Part shown: one piece after another, positions 1-10,397 of the stretch
Layout: every line of letters begins with the position of its first letter
How positions within the stretch are numbered: position 1 is the stretch's first letter
DNA from: Pseudoduganella sp.
GTDB taxonomy: Bacteria; Pseudomonadota; Gammaproteobacteria; Burkholderiales; Burkholderiaceae_D
Direction of reading: 5' to 3'
NCBI GenBank assembly: GCA_021323265.1
Contig: JAJTCO010000035.1
Span: forward strand, 1 to 55,103
DNA length: 55,103 bases
Program-made: the position numbers and the translations under genes
The notes under the pieces: model-generated
What the model saw: the letters and a program-made list of their open reading frames with translations, nothing else
Told to the model about the DNA's origin: nothing
The model's database searches: none

Positions 1-996
1 GATCGCGGTGCCGCCGGTGAGCACGATGCCCGACGAGAGCACGCCCTCGTAGCCGGACTCGCGCACCACCTGGTGCACCATCGCAAACAGTTCTTCCACG
101 CGCGGCTCAATCACGGCGGCCAGCGCCTGGCGCGACAGGTTGCGCGGGCCGCGGTCGCCCAGGCCCGGCACTTCCAGGTGCTCGCCCGGGTCGGCCAGCA
201 CCTGCTTGGCCACGCCGTAGCGGATCTTGATTTCTTCCGCCTCGCCGGTCGGGGTGCGCAGCGCCATCGCGATATCGTTGGTGATCTGGTCGCCGGCGAT
301 CGGGATCACGGCCGTGTGGCGGATCGCGCCGTCGGAGAACACGGCCACGTCGGTGGTGCCGCCGCCGATGTCGATCAGCACCACGCCCAATTCCTTTTCG
401 TCCGTGGTCAGCACGGCGTCGGCCGAGGCCATCGGCTGCAGGATCAGGTCCGACACTTCCAGGCCGCAGCGGCGCACGCACTTGACGATGTTCTGCACCG
501 CGCTGACGGCGCCGGTGACGATGTGCACCTTCACTTCCAGGCGGATGCCGCTCATGCCGATCGGCTCGCGCACGTCCTCCTGCGAGTCGACGATGAATTC
601 CTGCGGCACGGTGTGCAACAGCTGTTGGTCGGTCGGGATGTTCACCGCCTTGGCCGTCTCGATCACGCGCGCCACGTCGGTGGCGGTGACTTCCTTGTCC
701 TTGATCGCCACCATGCCGCTGGAGTTGAAGCTGCGGATATGGCTGCCCGCGATGCCCGCGTACACGTTGCGGATCTTGCAGTCGGCCATCAGCTCCGCCT
801 CTTCCAGCGCGCGCTGGATCGATTCGACGGTCGCCTCGATGTTCACCACTACGCCTTTTTTCAGGCCCTTGGACTCGTGCTGGCCCAGGCCAATCACTTC
901 GTGGCGTCCATCTCCCATCACCTCGGCCACCACGGCCACCACCTTGGAGGTGCCGATGTCGAGGCCGACGATCAGGTTCTTAGCGTCTTTAGTCAT
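1..996 (-). CDS. ftsA: Cell division protein FtsA (3' part outside window)
   Basis: FtsA is the actin-like ATPase that ties FtsZ polymers to the inner membrane and recruits later divisome proteins. The first 332 codons are present and open; the C-terminal part, including the membrane-targeting amphipathic helix, lies beyond the left edge. Visible family signatures are the N-terminal phosphate-binding motif VGLDIGTSKVVAVV from about residue 10 and the second nucleotide motif LIDIGGGTTDVAVF near residue 205. The SHS2/1C-type segment between them is intact. The ATG at 994-996 lies 16 bp after the ftsQ stop, with a GAAAGAG ribosome site. It is the last gene of the cluster seen here; ftsZ is expected next. 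Confidence 0.96.
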   Translation of the reverse strand, partial: MTKDAKNLIVGLDIGTSKVVAVVAEVMGDGRHEVIGLGQHESKGLKKGVVVNIEATVESIQRALEEAELMADCKIRNVYAGIAGSHIRSFNSSGMVAIKDKEVTATDVARVIETAKAVNIPTDQQLLHTVPQEFIVDSQEDVREPIGMSGIRLEVKVHIVTGAVSAVQNIVKCVRRCGLEVSDLILQPMASADAVLTTDEKELGVVLIDIGGGTTDVAVFSDGAIRHTAVIPIAGDQITNDIAMALRTPTGEAEEIKIRYGVAKQVLADPGEHLEVPGLGDRGPRNLSRQALAAVIEPRVEELFAMVHQVVRESGYEGVLSSGIVLTGGTAI

Positions 997-1012
997 CTCT
1001 TTCGCCCTGCTT

Positions 1013-1777
1013 TCAATGTTTCTTCGTATCCGACGGGATCTTCAAGCCCGCTGCGCTCAATGCCAGCCCGTTCTGGTAGCGCATGTCAATCGTTTCAATG
1101 TTCGGCACGCGGCTGGCGATCTGCGGCCAGATGCGCACCAGCCGTTCGACGCGCTGGCGCAGCGTGTCGTGCGTCGCTTCGCGGCCCAGCGCCACGCTGG
1201 CGCCGTTGTCCAGCTTCACCGTCCACGCGTAGCGCCCCGACAGGGCCACGCCTTGCGGGGCGAGGTTGGCCGCGCCAAACCATTTCTTGAACTCGCCGTA
1301 ACGCGCCAGCACTTCCTGCTCGCTGCCATCCGGACCGGAGAACTCCGGCAGCGCATGATCCTCTTCCGCCTCGGCCAGGTTGGCGGTAAATACGTCGCCC
1401 TTGACCGACAGCAGGCGGCCGTCTTCGCCCCAGGTACCCAACGCCTCGTGCTCTTCCAGCGAGACGATCAACTGGTCGGGCCATTCGCGGCGCACGCTGG
1501 CGCGGCGCACCCACGGCACGGACTCGAACACCTGGCGCACCTGCTCCAGGTTGGCGGTGAAGAAGTTGCCGACGATACGTCCCTGGGTGCTGTTGCGCAG
1601 CGTCAGGTGGTTCACGTGCTTGAATTCCGACTTGTCGATGGTCTCGACGCGGATGGCGCGCAAGTCGAAGACAGGACGATTGGCCAGCCACCACACGCCG
1701 GCAGCGGCGCAAGCCAGCACCGACAGCGCGACCATGCCGCTGGCGGTTGCATTCAAGGCTTTGACGTCGTGCCACAT
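1013..1777 (-). CDS. ftsQ: Cell division protein FtsQ
   Basis: A 254-residue bitopic inner-membrane protein of the FtsQBL divisome subcomplex. A short cytoplasmic N-terminus is followed by one membrane helix at about residues 15-33. A POTRA domain then starts near FDLRAIRV, and the FtsQ beta domain includes the typical segment VPWVRRASVRREWPDQL. Length is normal for betaproteobacterial FtsQ. It sits 15 bp after ddlB and 16 bp before ftsA, in the usual ddlB-ftsQ-ftsA order. No defect is seen. Confidence 0.95.
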   Translation of the reverse strand: MWHDVKALNATASGMVALSVLACAAAGVWWLANRPVFDLRAIRVETIDKSEFKHVNHLTLRNSTQGRIVGNFFTANLEQVRQVFESVPWVRRASVRREWPDQLIVSLEEHEALGTWGEDGRLLSVKGDVFTANLAEAEEDHALPEFSGPDGSEQEVLARYGEFKKWFGAANLAPQGVALSGRYAWTVKLDNGASVALGREATHDTLRQRVERLVRIWPQIASRVPNIETIDMRYQNGLALSAAGLKIPSDTKKH

Positions 1778-1792
1778 GGTTTCGCTATCCCC

Positions 1793-2752
1793 TTACTTCT
1801 TCAGCTTCAGGCGCGCCGTGCGCAGGATTTCCACGCACAGCTCTTCGTAACTTACGCCGGTCGCGCGCGCCGCCATCGGCACCAGCGAGTGACCGGTCAT
1901 GCCCGGCGAGGTGTTCACTTCCAGCAGGAAGGGCTTGTTGTCGCGCTCGCGCAGCAGCACGTCGACCCGGCCCCAGCCTTCGCAGCCGACGGCACGGTAG
2001 GCCGCCACGGCAATGCGCTGCATCTCGTCCTGCATCGCCTGGTCCAGCTGCGGCGGGCAGAAATACTGCGTGTCGTCGGTGAAGTACTTGTTCTGGTAGT
2101 CGTAGTTGCCGGCCGGCGCCACGATTTCCACGATCGGCAGCGCGCGCGCGTCCTTGCCGGTGCCCAGCACGGCGACGGTGAATTCGCGGCCCTGCACGAA
2201 TTCCTCGGCCAGCACGCAGTCGTCCAGCGCGGCGGCGGCATCGTAGGCGGCCTTCAGGCCGGCCTGGTCGGTCACCTTGGTGATGCCGATGGTGGAGCCT
2301 TCGTGCGGCGGCTTCATGATCAGCGGCAGGCCAAGGCGCGCCGCCTCCGCATTGAGGTCGCTGTCCGCGCCCAGCACCGCGTATTCCGGTGTCGGCAGGT
2401 TCTCGCGCAGCCACAGGATCTTGGTGGTGATCTTGTCCATGCCCACCGAGCTGGCCATCACGCCCGAGCCGGTGTAAGGGATGCCGAGCAGTTCCAGCGC
2501 GCCCTGGATGCTGCCGTCCTCGCCGTAACGGCCGTGCAGCGCGATGAACACGCGGTCGAATTTTTCCGCCGCCAGCGCAGCAAGGCTGCGCAGTCCCGGG
2601 TCGAACGCGTGGGCGTCGATGCCCTGGCTTTGCAGGGCCGCCAGCACGCCGCTGCCGGACATGAGCGAGACGTCGCGCTCGGCGGACAAGCCGCCCATCA
2701 GCACGCCTACCTTGCCGAATGCTTGCGCTTCTTGTGCAGTCAGTCTGGTCAT
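1793..2752 (-). CDS. ddlB: D-alanine--D-alanine ligase (DdlB)
   Basis: A 319-residue cytoplasmic ATP-grasp ligase that makes D-Ala-D-Ala for the MurF step. Diagnostic motifs are present in order: [11 protein letters not shown] with the conserved Glu at residue 25, [12 protein letters not shown], the ATP-binding loop [10 protein letters not shown], and the C-terminal signature [17 protein letters not shown]. The start ATG is 4 bp beyond the murC stop, so translation is probably coupled. Length and motifs indicate an intact enzyme, unlike murC immediately upstream. Confidence 0.96.
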   Translation of the reverse strand: MTRLTAQEAQAFGKVGVLMGGLSAERDVSLMSGSGVLAALQSQGIDAHAFDPGLRSLAALAAEKFDRVFIALHGRYGEDGSIQGALELLGIPYTGSGVMASSVGMDKITTKILWLRENLPTPEYAVLGADSDLNAEAARLGLPLIMKPPHEGSTIGITKVTDQAGLKAAYDAAAALDDCVLAEEFVQGREFTVAVLGTGKDARALPIVEIVAPAGNYDYQNKYFTDDTQYFCPPQLDQAMQDEMQRIAVAAYRAVGCEGWGRVDVLLRERDNKPFLLEVNTSPGMTGHSLVPMAARATGVSYEELCVEILRTARLKLKK

Positions 2753-2756
2753 TGCC

Positions 2757-4000
2757 TCAAGCCTTCCAATTCGTGAGTTTCGCCGGGACGCCGCTGATCG
2801 AGCCTGCGCCCATCGTGAGCACGACGTCGCCGTCGCGTACCACGTTCATGATCGTTTCCGGCATGTCGGCGATGTTTTCGCGAACAGGTCGCGCGTGCGG
2901 CTGTAGCGGTGCGGCTGGAAGGCCAGCAGCAGGCGGCGGCCCGGATAGGCGGCACGCGCGGCGGCGGTGGTCACTTCCATTTCCAGCGGGTGGTGGCCGA
3001 AATCGTCCACCAGGGTGAAGCTGCCGCCGGCAGGAATGGCCACTTCGCCGTATTTGGTGAAGCGGCGGCCGACGCCGGCAAAGCCGGCCAGGCCGGCCTG
3101 GGTGGCCGCGTCGTCCACGCCGATTTCGCGCGCAATGGCCACCGCGGAACAGGCATTCTGCACGTTGTGCATGCCGGGCTGGTTGAGCACGATGTCCAGG
3201 TCCGGATAGCCCTCCTGCAGCACGGTGAAGTGCATCTGGGTGCCGACGGCGCGCGCGTTGACCGCGCGCACTTCGGCCTCTTCCGAGAACCCGTAGGTGG
3301 TCACCGGCTTGGTCACCTGCGGGATGATGGCGCGCACGTGCGGGTCGTCGATGCACAGCATGGCGCGGCCGTAGAACGGCAGGCGGTGCGTGAAGTGCAC
3401 GAAGGCTTGCTTGAGTTTCTCGAAATCGTGCTCGTAAGTCTCCATATGGTCGGCATCGATGTTCGTGATGACTTCGATCATTGGGGTCAGGTTCAGGAAC
3501 GAAGCGTCCGATTCGTCGGCTTCCGCCACCAGGTATTCGCCCGAGCCGAGCTTGGCGTTGGCGCCGGCCGCGGTCAGGCGGCCGCCGATGACGAAGGTCG
3601 GGTCCAGGCCGCCTTCGGCCAGCACCGAGGCCACCAGGCTGGTGGTGGTGGTCTTGCCGTGCGTGCCGGCGATGGCGATGCCGCGCTTCAGGCGCATCAG
3701 TTCGCCCAGCATGACTGCGCGCGGCACGATCGGGATCTTGCGTGCGCGCGCGGCGACCACTTCCGGGTTATCGGCCTTGACGGCGGTTGAGGTGACCACC
3801 GCATCGGCATTGCCGATGAAGGCGGCGTCGTGGCCCTGGTGCACCACGGCGCCCATGTCGACCAGGCGCTGGGTCACGGCGTTCGAACCCAGGTCCGAGC
3901 CGGTAACGTTGTAGCCCAGCGTGACCAGCACTTCGGCGATGCCGCTCATGCCGCTGCCGCCGATGCCGACGAAGTGAATGTTCTTTACTTTATGTTTCAT
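2757..4000 (-). pseudogene. murC: UDP-N-acetylmuramate--L-alanine ligase MurC, broken by internal deletion and frameshift
   Basis: MurC adds L-Ala to UDP-MurNAc. The N-terminal and central domains read normally from the ATG at 3998-4000: the Rossmann motif [14 protein letters not shown] and the P-loop [12 protein letters not shown] are present. After [10 protein letters not shown] (codon 373, near 2882) the frame shifts and stops at 2846. The true C-terminal end, [20 protein letters not shown] onward to the stop at 2757, continues in another frame. Compared with the usual length of about 465 residues, roughly 50 codons of domain 3 are missing between these pieces. The span is 1244 bp, not a multiple of three. 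As written, the product would be inactive. An assembly error is more likely than a real loss, because the gene is normally essential. Confidence 0.85.
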
Positions 4001-5067
4001 GCGAGTGCTTCCAATTCTCGTGCGATGGCGTCGTTCGCGTCGCGCTTGCCCACTGCATGCGCGGCGGCCGCCATCTTCTGGCAGGTGTTGCGGTTCAGCG
4101 TCTGCAACAGCGCTGCCATGCTTTCCGGATTGAGTTCCGTCTGCGGCATGTGGATCGAGGCGCCCTGGCGGGCCATCCACTGCGCGTTGTCGCGCTGGTG
4201 GCTGGTGGTCGAGGCGACCAGCGGAACCAGCACGCTGGCCACGCCGGCTGCCGTCAGTTCCGACACGGTGATGGCGCCGGCGCGGCAGATCACGATGTCC
4301 GCCTGCGCGTAGGCGCCCGCCATGTCGTCGATGAAGTCGACCACGTTTGCTTCCACATGCGCCTGCGCGTAAGCCGCGCGCAGGGCTTCAATGTTCTTCT
4401 TGCCCGACTGGTGCGTCACCAGCGGGCGCTGTTCCGGCGCGATCATGGCCAGCGCGGCCGGCAGCGCGTCGTTGAGCGCCTTGGCGCCCAGGCTGCCGCC
4501 CACCACCAGGATGCGCAGCGCGCCCTCGCGCCCGGCGAAACGCAGCTCCGGCTGCGGCAACGCCAGGATCTCCTTGCGCACCGGGTTGCCGGTGACGACG
4601 GCCTTGGCCGCGGCCGCGCCGAAGTCGGCCGGGAAGCCGAAGCACACGCGGCGCGCCAGCGGCGCCAGCGTCTTGTTCGACAGCAGCAGGGCAGCGTCGG
4701 CATTCACCAGCACCAGCGGCACGCCGCGCAGCTTCGCCATCAGGCCGCCCGGCACGCAGACGTAGCCGCCCATGCCCAGCACCACGTCCGGCTTGCGCTT
4801 GCCGATAAAGCCGAAGCAGGCCGCGAAGGCGCCGATCATCCTGAAGGCGCCGCCAATGGTGTGCGCCAGGCCCTTGCCGCGCATGCCGCTGAAGTGGATC
4901 ACGTCCATCTCCACGCCGTTCTTTGGCACCAGCTCCGTTTCCATGCCGTGCGAGGTGCCCAGCCAGGACACTTCCCAGCCGCGCGCGCGCATGGCGTGGG
5001 CGATCGCCAGTCCGGGGAAGATGTGGCCGCCGGTCCCGGCAGCCATGATCATCAGGCGCTTGCTCAT
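3997..5067 (-). CDS. murG: UDP-GlcNAc:undecaprenyl-PP-MurNAc-pentapeptide GlcNAc transferase MurG
   Basis: A 356-residue membrane-associated GT-B glycosyltransferase that converts lipid I to lipid II. The N-terminal glycine-rich loop [15 protein letters not shown] (residues 9-23) is diagnostic. The second glycine loop [11 protein letters not shown] and the sugar-nucleotide region [12 protein letters not shown] are present. The chosen ATG (5065-5067) overlaps the ftsW stop by 4 bp. The murG stop overlaps the murC start in the same way (ATGA), which fixes both ends. The gene looks intact. Confidence 0.97.
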   Translation of the reverse strand: MSKRLMIMAAGTGGHIFPGLAIAHAMRARGWEVSWLGTSHGMETELVPKNGVEMDVIHFSGMRGKGLAHTIGGAFRMIGAFAACFGFIGKRKPDVVLGMGGYVCVPGGLMAKLRGVPLVLVNADAALLLSNKTLAPLARRVCFGFPADFGAAAAKAVVTGNPVRKEILALPQPELRFAGREGALRILVVGGSLGAKALNDALPAALAMIAPEQRPLVTHQSGKKNIEALRAAYAQAHVEANVVDFIDDMAGAYAQADIVICRAGAITVSELTAAGVASVLVPLVASTTSHQRDNAQWMARQGASIHMPQTELNPESMAALLQTLNRNTCQKMAAAAHAVGKRDANDAIARELEALA

Positions 5068-6275
5068 ACGCGCCCTCCCCGCATCAGCTGGCGGTTCTCG
5101 TAATCGATGCGCAGCAGGATCGCCAGGCCCACGCAGTTGATGATGATGCCGGTGCCGCCGTAGCTCATCAAAGGCAGGGTCAGGCCCTTGGTCGGCAGCA
5201 GCCCCAGGTTCACGCCCATGTTGATGAAGGTCTGCACGCCGATCCAGATGCCGATGCCTTTCGCGGTCAGGCCGGCGAAGGTCTGGTCGATGGCAATGGC
5301 CTGGCGCCCGATGTCGAAGGCGCGCTTGACGATCCAGTAGAACATGCCGATGGTGACCAGCACGCCCACCATGCCCAGTTCCTCGCCGATCACCGCCAGC
5401 AGGAAGTCGGTATGCGCCTCCGGCAGGTAGTGCAGCTTTTCCACGCTGGCGCCCAGGCCCACGCCGCCGATCTCGCCGCGGCCGAAGGCGATCAGCGAGT
5501 GAGTCAGCTGGTAGGACTTGTTCAGCGCGTTCTCCTCTTCCCACGGGTTGAGGTAGGCGAACAGGCGCGCGCGGCGGAACGGCGAGAGCATGATGATGGC
5601 CACGAAGATCGTCACCAGCATGCTGGCGATGCCGCCGAACCAGACGGCGTTGACGCCGCCCAGGAACAGGATGCCCATGGCGATGCAGACGATCACGCCG
5701 AAGGCGCCCAGGTCCGGCTCCAGCAGGAGCAGCATGCCGACAAAGGCCACCGCCAGCGCCATAGGCAGGAAGCCCTTGGACAGGCGGTGCATGTATTCCT
5801 GCTTGCGCACGGTGTAGTCGGCGGCGTACAGCACGATGAACAGCTTCATCAGCTCGGACGGCTGGAACTGGAAGACCTTGAGCGAGAGCCAGCGGCGGCC
5901 GCCATTCACGTTCACGCCAAGGCCCGGGATCAGCACCAGCACCAGCGCCACCAGGGTGGCGATGAACAGGTAGGGCGCGGCGCGCTGCCAGTCCTGCATG
6001 CGCACGCGGAAGGCCACTGCGGCCGCCACGATGGCAATGCCAATGAACACGGCCTGGCGCTGCACGAAGAAATGGTTCTTGTAGTTGGCGAATTTGGGCG
6101 AGTCGGGCAGCGCGATGGACGCCGAATACACCATCACCATGCCGAACAGCATGAGCAGCAGGACGCACCAGACCAGGGGCTGGTCGTATTCCATCATCTT
6201 CGAATGGCGCGCGCGGCCGTCCAGCGGTGCCGGAGCCTCGGAGCCGGAGAAGCGGAATGGAAGCTGGAACGCCAT
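5064..6275 (-). CDS. ftsW: Peptidoglycan glycosyltransferase FtsW
   Basis: A 403-residue SEDS-family polytopic membrane protein that polymerises lipid II at the septum together with FtsI. About ten hydrophobic helices are visible. The SEDS signature region [18 protein letters not shown] contains the conserved Asp of the catalytic site, and the C-terminal segment [19 protein letters not shown] is typical. It overlaps murG by 4 bp, and its start codon shares a base with the murD stop. The soluble N-terminal extension before the first helix is about 30 residues. Confidence 0.96.
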   Translation of the reverse strand: MAFQLPFRFSGSEAPAPLDGRARHSKMMEYDQPLVWCVLLLMLFGMVMVYSASIALPDSPKFANYKNHFFVQRQAVFIGIAIVAAAVAFRVRMQDWQRAAPYLFIATLVALVLVLIPGLGVNVNGGRRWLSLKVFQFQPSELMKLFIVLYAADYTVRKQEYMHRLSKGFLPMALAVAFVGMLLLLEPDLGAFGVIVCIAMGILFLGGVNAVWFGGIASMLVTIFVAIIMLSPFRRARLFAYLNPWEEENALNKSYQLTHSLIAFGRGEIGGVGLGASVEKLHYLPEAHTDFLLAVIGEELGMVGVLVTIGMFYWIVKRAFDIGRQAIAIDQTFAGLTAKGIGIWIGVQTFINMGVNLGLLPTKGLTLPLMSYGGTGIIINCVGLAILLRIDYENRQLMRGGRV

Positions 6276-7780
6276 CAGATCTCCTGCCCCGCGTCCAGCG
6301 CGATCTCACGCACGGTGTCGATGAACACCTGCGCGCGGTGCGCGTAGTTCTTGAACATGTCCAGGCTGGCGCACGCCGGCGACAGCAGCACTGCGTCGCC
6401 GGCGTGGGCGATGGCCGCGGCGCGTCGGGTTGCCTCCTCGAGGGTGGCGCAGTCCTCCATCTTCACGCCGGTAGGTTCCAGCGCGGCACGGATGGCCGGT
6501 GCGTCGCGGCCGATCAGCACCACGGCGCGCACGAAGCGGCGCACCGGGCCGGCCAGCGGCTCGAATTCCTGCCCCTTGCCGTCGCCGCCGGCAATGACCA
6601 CCAGTTTCTGGTCGCCGCCGGCAAACGCCTGGCCCAGGCCCACCAGGGCGGCGACAGTCGCGCCCACGTTGGTGCCCTTGGAGTCGTCGTAATAGTCGAC
6701 GCCGTTGATCGACGCCACCAGTTCCACGCGGTGCGGCTGGCCCTTGTACTCGCGCAGGCCATGCAGGAGCGGCGCGAACGGCAGGCCGATGGCGCGGCAC
6801 AAGGCCAGCGCGGCCAGCGCGTTGGCGGCGTTGTGCGTGCCGCGGATCTGCAGCGCGTCGGCCGGCATCAGCTTCTTGGTGTAGCACTCCACCGGCGGCG
6901 GCGGCGGGTCGTTCTTCTTGCGCCGCTTGGGCGGCTCGGCATCGTCGCACGGTTCGGCCGTGGCCAGCCAGTACACGCCGCGCTCGTTGACCAGGCCGAA
7001 GCTGTGCGCCAGTTCCGGCGCGTCGGTGCCGAAGGTGACGTTGTCGCCGGTCGGATTGGCCATGGCCATGGTCCACTTGTCGTCGCGGTTGAGCACGCGC
7101 ACCGTGTCGGCGCCGAAGATGCGCGCCTTGTCGTCGGCGTAGGCCTGCATGCTGCCGTGCCAGTCCAGGTGGTCCTGCGTCACGTTCAGCACCGTGGCGG
7201 CGTCGGCCTGCAGGCTGTAGGTGGTGTGCAGCTGGAAGCTGGACAGTTCGAGCACCCACGCCTGCGGCAGCGCGTCCTGCTCCAGCACTTCGCGCAGCAC
7301 GTCCAGCGCGGCCGGACTAATGTTGCCGGCCACCCGCACCGACAGGCCGGCGCGCTCGCACAGCTGGCCGGTCAAGCTGGTGACGGTGGTCTTGCCGTTG
7401 GTGCCGGTAATGGCGATGACCTTGGGCGCGTAGGCGCGCTCCTCCTTCAGCCACTGCAGCGCCTGGGCGAAGATCTCGATCTCGCCCCACACTGGAATGC
7501 CTTTTTCCGCGGCGGCCGGGATGATCTCGGCCAGTTCCTTGTTCGGGCCCAGGCCCGGGCTGGCGCAGACAAAATCCACCCCGTCCAGCAAAGCGGCATT
7601 GAAGGGGCCGGCGATGAACTGCGTGCCCGGCAGCTGCTCGCGCAGCAGCGGCAGGCGTTCCGGCACGGGACGCGTGTCGGCCACGCGCAGCAGCGCGCCG
7701 CAGCGCGCCAGCCAGTGCGCCATCGCCAGGCCCGATTCGCCGAGCCCCAGTACCAGTGCAATTTTGCCGTTGTAGATCAT
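6275..7780 (-). CDS. murD: UDP-N-acetylmuramoyl-L-alanine--D-glutamate ligase MurD
   Basis: A 501-residue cytoplasmic Mur ligase that adds D-Glu. The UDP-binding loop [11 protein letters not shown] is near residue 11, the P-loop GTNGKTT is at residues 126-132, and the second ligase motif [11 protein letters not shown] is near residue 313. The gene is somewhat longer than usual. An insertion around residues 276-302 contains a basic run (KRRKK, 285-289) followed by five prolines in the central domain. The start overlaps the mraY stop by one base. No frame break was seen. Confidence 0.96.
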   Translation of the reverse strand: MIYNGKIALVLGLGESGLAMAHWLARCGALLRVADTRPVPERLPLLREQLPGTQFIAGPFNAALLDGVDFVCASPGLGPNKELAEIIPAAAEKGIPVWGEIEIFAQALQWLKEERAYAPKVIAITGTNGKTTVTSLTGQLCERAGLSVRVAGNISPAALDVLREVLEQDALPQAWVLELSSFQLHTTYSLQADAATVLNVTQDHLDWHGSMQAYADDKARIFGADTVRVLNRDDKWTMAMANPTGDNVTFGTDAPELAHSFGLVNERGVYWLATAEPCDDAEPPKRRKKNDPPPPPVECYTKKLMPADALQIRGTHNAANALAALALCRAIGLPFAPLLHGLREYKGQPHRVELVASINGVDYYDDSKGTNVGATVAALVGLGQAFAGGDQKLVVIAGGDGKGQEFEPLAGPVRRFVRAVVLIGRDAPAIRAALEPTGVKMEDCATLEEATRRAAAIAHAGDAVLLSPACASLDMFKNYAHRAQVFIDTVREIALDAGQEI

Positions 7781-8949
7781 CAGCGCAGCTTCAAGGTAGA
7801 CAGGCCAACCAGGACCAGCATCATCGTGATGATCCAGAACCGCACGACGACCTGGGTTTCTTTCCAGCCCTTCTGTTCAAAGTGGTGGTGCAGCGGCGCC
7901 ATCAGGAACACGCGGCGGCCCACGCCGTAGCGCTTCTTGGTGTACTTGAACCAGCCCACCTGGATGATCACCGACAGTGTCTCGGCCACGAAGATGCCGC
8001 CCATGATGAACAGCACGATTTCCTGGCGCACGATGACGGCGATGGTGCCGAGCGCGCCGCCCAGCGCCAGCGCGCCGACGTCGCCCATGAATACCTGCGC
8101 CGGGTGCGCGTTGTACCACAGGAAGGCCAGGCCGGCGCCGGCCATGGCGCCGCAGAAGATGATCAGTTCGCCCGCGCCGGGAATGTGCGGGATGAACAGG
8201 TATTTCGAGTACGTCGCCGAACCGGTCAGGTAGGCGAACAGGCCGAGCGCGGAACCGACCATCACGGTCGGCATGATGGCCAGGCCATCCAGGCCGTCGG
8301 TGAAGTTGACCGCGTTCGAGGTGCCCACGATCACGCAGTAGGTCAGCGCGATGAAGCCCCACACGCCCAGCGGGTAGCTGATGGTCTTGAAGAATGGGAC
8401 GATCAGGTCGGCCTTGGGCGGCAGGTCCATCGAGAAGCCCGACTGCACCCACTGGAAGAACAGCTCGAACACCTGGGCCGGCGTCGGCGCCGACACGGAG
8501 AACGCCAGGTACAGCGCAGCGGCGATGCCCACCAGCGACTGCCAGAAATACTTCTCGGCCGAGCGCATGCCCTCCGGGTCCTGGCGCACCACCTTGCGGT
8601 AGTCGTCCACCCAGCCTACGGCGCCAAAGCCCATGGTCACGACAATCACCGGCCAGATCAGGCGGTTCGACCAGTCGCACCACAGCATGGTGGCGATGCC
8701 GACGGCGATCAGGAGCAGCACGCCGCCCATGGTCGGGGTGCCGTGCTTCTTCAGGTGGGTCTGCGGACCGTCGGTGCGCACTGCCTGGCCGTACTTCATG
8801 ACGGTCAGCTTGCGGATCACGGCCGGACCGGCGATCAGGCCGATCAGCAGGGCCGTGATGGTGGCCATCACGGCGCGGAAGGTGATGTAGTTAAAGAGGC
8901 GGAATGCCCCAATGTCGTCCTGCAGAAGTTGTGCAAGCCAGAGCAGCAT
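7780..8949 (-). CDS. mraY: Phospho-N-acetylmuramoyl-pentapeptide-transferase MraY
   Basis: A 389-residue polytopic inner-membrane enzyme that transfers phospho-MurNAc-pentapeptide to undecaprenyl phosphate, giving lipid I. Conserved catalytic motifs are visible: the Asp pair in [23 protein letters not shown] with its Mg-binding Asp, and the C-terminal histidine loop [12 protein letters not shown]. About ten membrane helices are predicted. It lies between murF and murD with a 2-bp gap and a 1-bp overlap respectively. Confidence 0.97.
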   Translation of the reverse strand: MLLWLAQLLQDDIGAFRLFNYITFRAVMATITALLIGLIAGPAVIRKLTVMKYGQAVRTDGPQTHLKKHGTPTMGGVLLLIAVGIATMLWCDWSNRLIWPVIVVTMGFGAVGWVDDYRKVVRQDPEGMRSAEKYFWQSLVGIAAALYLAFSVSAPTPAQVFELFFQWVQSGFSMDLPPKADLIVPFFKTISYPLGVWGFIALTYCVIVGTSNAVNFTDGLDGLAIMPTVMVGSALGLFAYLTGSATYSKYLFIPHIPGAGELIIFCGAMAGAGLAFLWYNAHPAQVFMGDVGALALGGALGTIAVIVRQEIVLFIMGGIFVAETLSVIIQVGWFKYTKKRYGVGRRVFLMAPLHHHFEQKGWKETQVVVRFWIITMMLVLVGLSTLKLR

Positions 8950-8951
8950 GA

Positions 8952-10397
8952 TTAGTGTGATTCCCTTGTAGCGTGTTGCGATCCAATCAAATGCTGCACG
9001 ACCCGTTCCATTTTCATGAAGCGGGAGCCCTTGATCAATACGGTTGCATCCGGCGTTGCTGCGGCCGTCACGGCCTGCAGCAGCGCGTCGAATTGCTTGA
9101 AGTGCTTGGCGTGCGGCGCCATGTGCGCCGCCAGTTCGCCTGTTGCCAGCACGTGTTCGATGCCCTGGGCCGCCGCGTAGGCGGCCACTTCCTCGTGGAA
9201 TTCCTTCCCCTGCGTGCCCACTTCGCCCATGTCGCCCAGCACCAGCACGCGCGGCGCGCGGGCCTTGGCCAGCACGTCGATGGCAGCGCGCACCGAGTCG
9301 GGGTTGGCGTTGTAGGTGTCGTCGATCAGCAGCGCGCCGTTGGCGGCCTGCTTCTTCTGCAGGCGGCCGTTGACCGGGGCGAAGGCTTCCAGTCCGGCGC
9401 GGATGGTCGAGGTGTCGATGCCGGCACCGTAGGCACAGGCGATCGCCGCCAGGGCGTTGCGCACGTTGTGCTCGCCGGCCGCCTGCAACGCGACGCTGAA
9501 GTGGCGCGGCACCGCGTCCGGCGCGGCGTAGCTGGCAGCGGCGCCGCCGGCGGCGATGGCGGCCGGATGGATCGTCACGTCCAGATCCGAACCGAAGTCG
9601 CCGGCGCGGTAGCTGCAGCTGACGTTGGCGGCCGGGTCCAGGCCGAACGTCAGCGCGCGCCGGCCGACGGACATCTCGCGCCAGATCGGCGTGAATTCGT
9701 CGCCGTGCGGGAAGACCGCCACGCCGTCGCCCGGCAACGCGGTCAGCACGCTGCCGTTCTCGCGCGCCACCGCTTCCACGGTGTGCATGAATTCCTGGTG
9801 CTCGCGCTGGGCGTTGTTGACCATGCCGATGGTCGGTGCGGCGATGGCGGCCAGGCGGCCGATCTCGCCCGGATGGTTCATGCCCAGTTCCACCACGGCG
9901 GAGCGGTGCCCCGCATCCAGGCGGAACAGGGTCAGGGGCACGCCGATTTCGTTGTTCAGATTGCCGCGCGTGGCCAGCCGGCCATCCTCGCCGTGCGCGG
10001 CGGCCAGGATGGAGGCGATCATTTCCTTGACGGTGGTCTTGCCGTTGGAGCCGGTGACGGCAATCAGCGGCAGCGTGAACTGGCGGCGCCAGTAGTTGGC
10101 GAGTTGCCCTAGCGCGACCAGGGTGTCCGGCACCACGATGGCGGGCAGGGTCCAGCCCTCGGGCAGCTTCTCGACCACCACCGCGGTCACGCCCTTGCCC
10201 ACCACTTGCGGCAGGAAGTCGTGCGCATCGAACACCTCGCCGCGCAGGGCGACGAACAGCTGGCCGGCGCCGACGCTGCGCGTGTCGGTGGACACGCCGT
10301 CGAACTCCAGCGCCAGCGCGGCATCGTTGGTCAGCACGCCGTGGTGCAGGTGCGCGCCGCTCAGGACGGGCAGGATGTGGGCGAGATTGCTGCGCAT
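8952..10397 (-). CDS. murF: UDP-N-acetylmuramoyl-tripeptide--D-alanyl-D-alanine ligase MurF
   Basis: A 481-residue Mur ligase that attaches D-Ala-D-Ala to complete the UDP-MurNAc-pentapeptide. It has the N-terminal MurF segment with [18 protein letters not shown], the P-loop [13 protein letters not shown], the central motif [11 protein letters not shown] and the C-terminal [12 protein letters not shown]. The natural start is the ATG at 10395-10397, which overlaps the original murE stop as TGATG. Because murE is frameshifted, the frame stays open from murE into murF (8952-11873, 973 codons). This looks like a bifunctional MurE-MurF protein but is judged not to be one. Confidence 0.93.
   Translation of the reverse strand: MRSNLAHILPVLSGAHLHHGVLTNDAALALEFDGVSTDTRSVGAGQLFVALRGEVFDAHDFLPQVVGKGVTAVVVEKLPEGWTLPAIVVPDTLVALGQLANYWRRQFTLPLIAVTGSNGKTTVKEMIASILAAAHGEDGRLATRGNLNNEIGVPLTLFRLDAGHRSAVVELGMNHPGEIGRLAAIAAPTIGMVNNAQREHQEFMHTVEAVARENGSVLTALPGDGVAVFPHGDEFTPIWREMSVGRRALTFGLDPAANVSCSYRAGDFGSDLDVTIHPAAIAAGGAAASYAAPDAVPRHFSVALQAAGEHNVRNALAAIACAYGAGIDTSTIRAGLEAFAPVNGRLQKKQAANGALLIDDTYNANPDSVRAAIDVLAKARAPRVLVLGDMGEVGTQGKEFHEEVAAYAAAQGIEHVLATGELAAHMAPHAKHFKQFDALLQAVTAAATPDATVLIKGSRFMKMERVVQHLIGSQHATRESH

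Noticed and set aside
227..2776. Long plus-strand frame opposite ftsA, ftsQ and ddlB
   Set aside because: Low-complexity His/Arg/Gln composition and no recognisable domain; shadow of the minus-strand genes.
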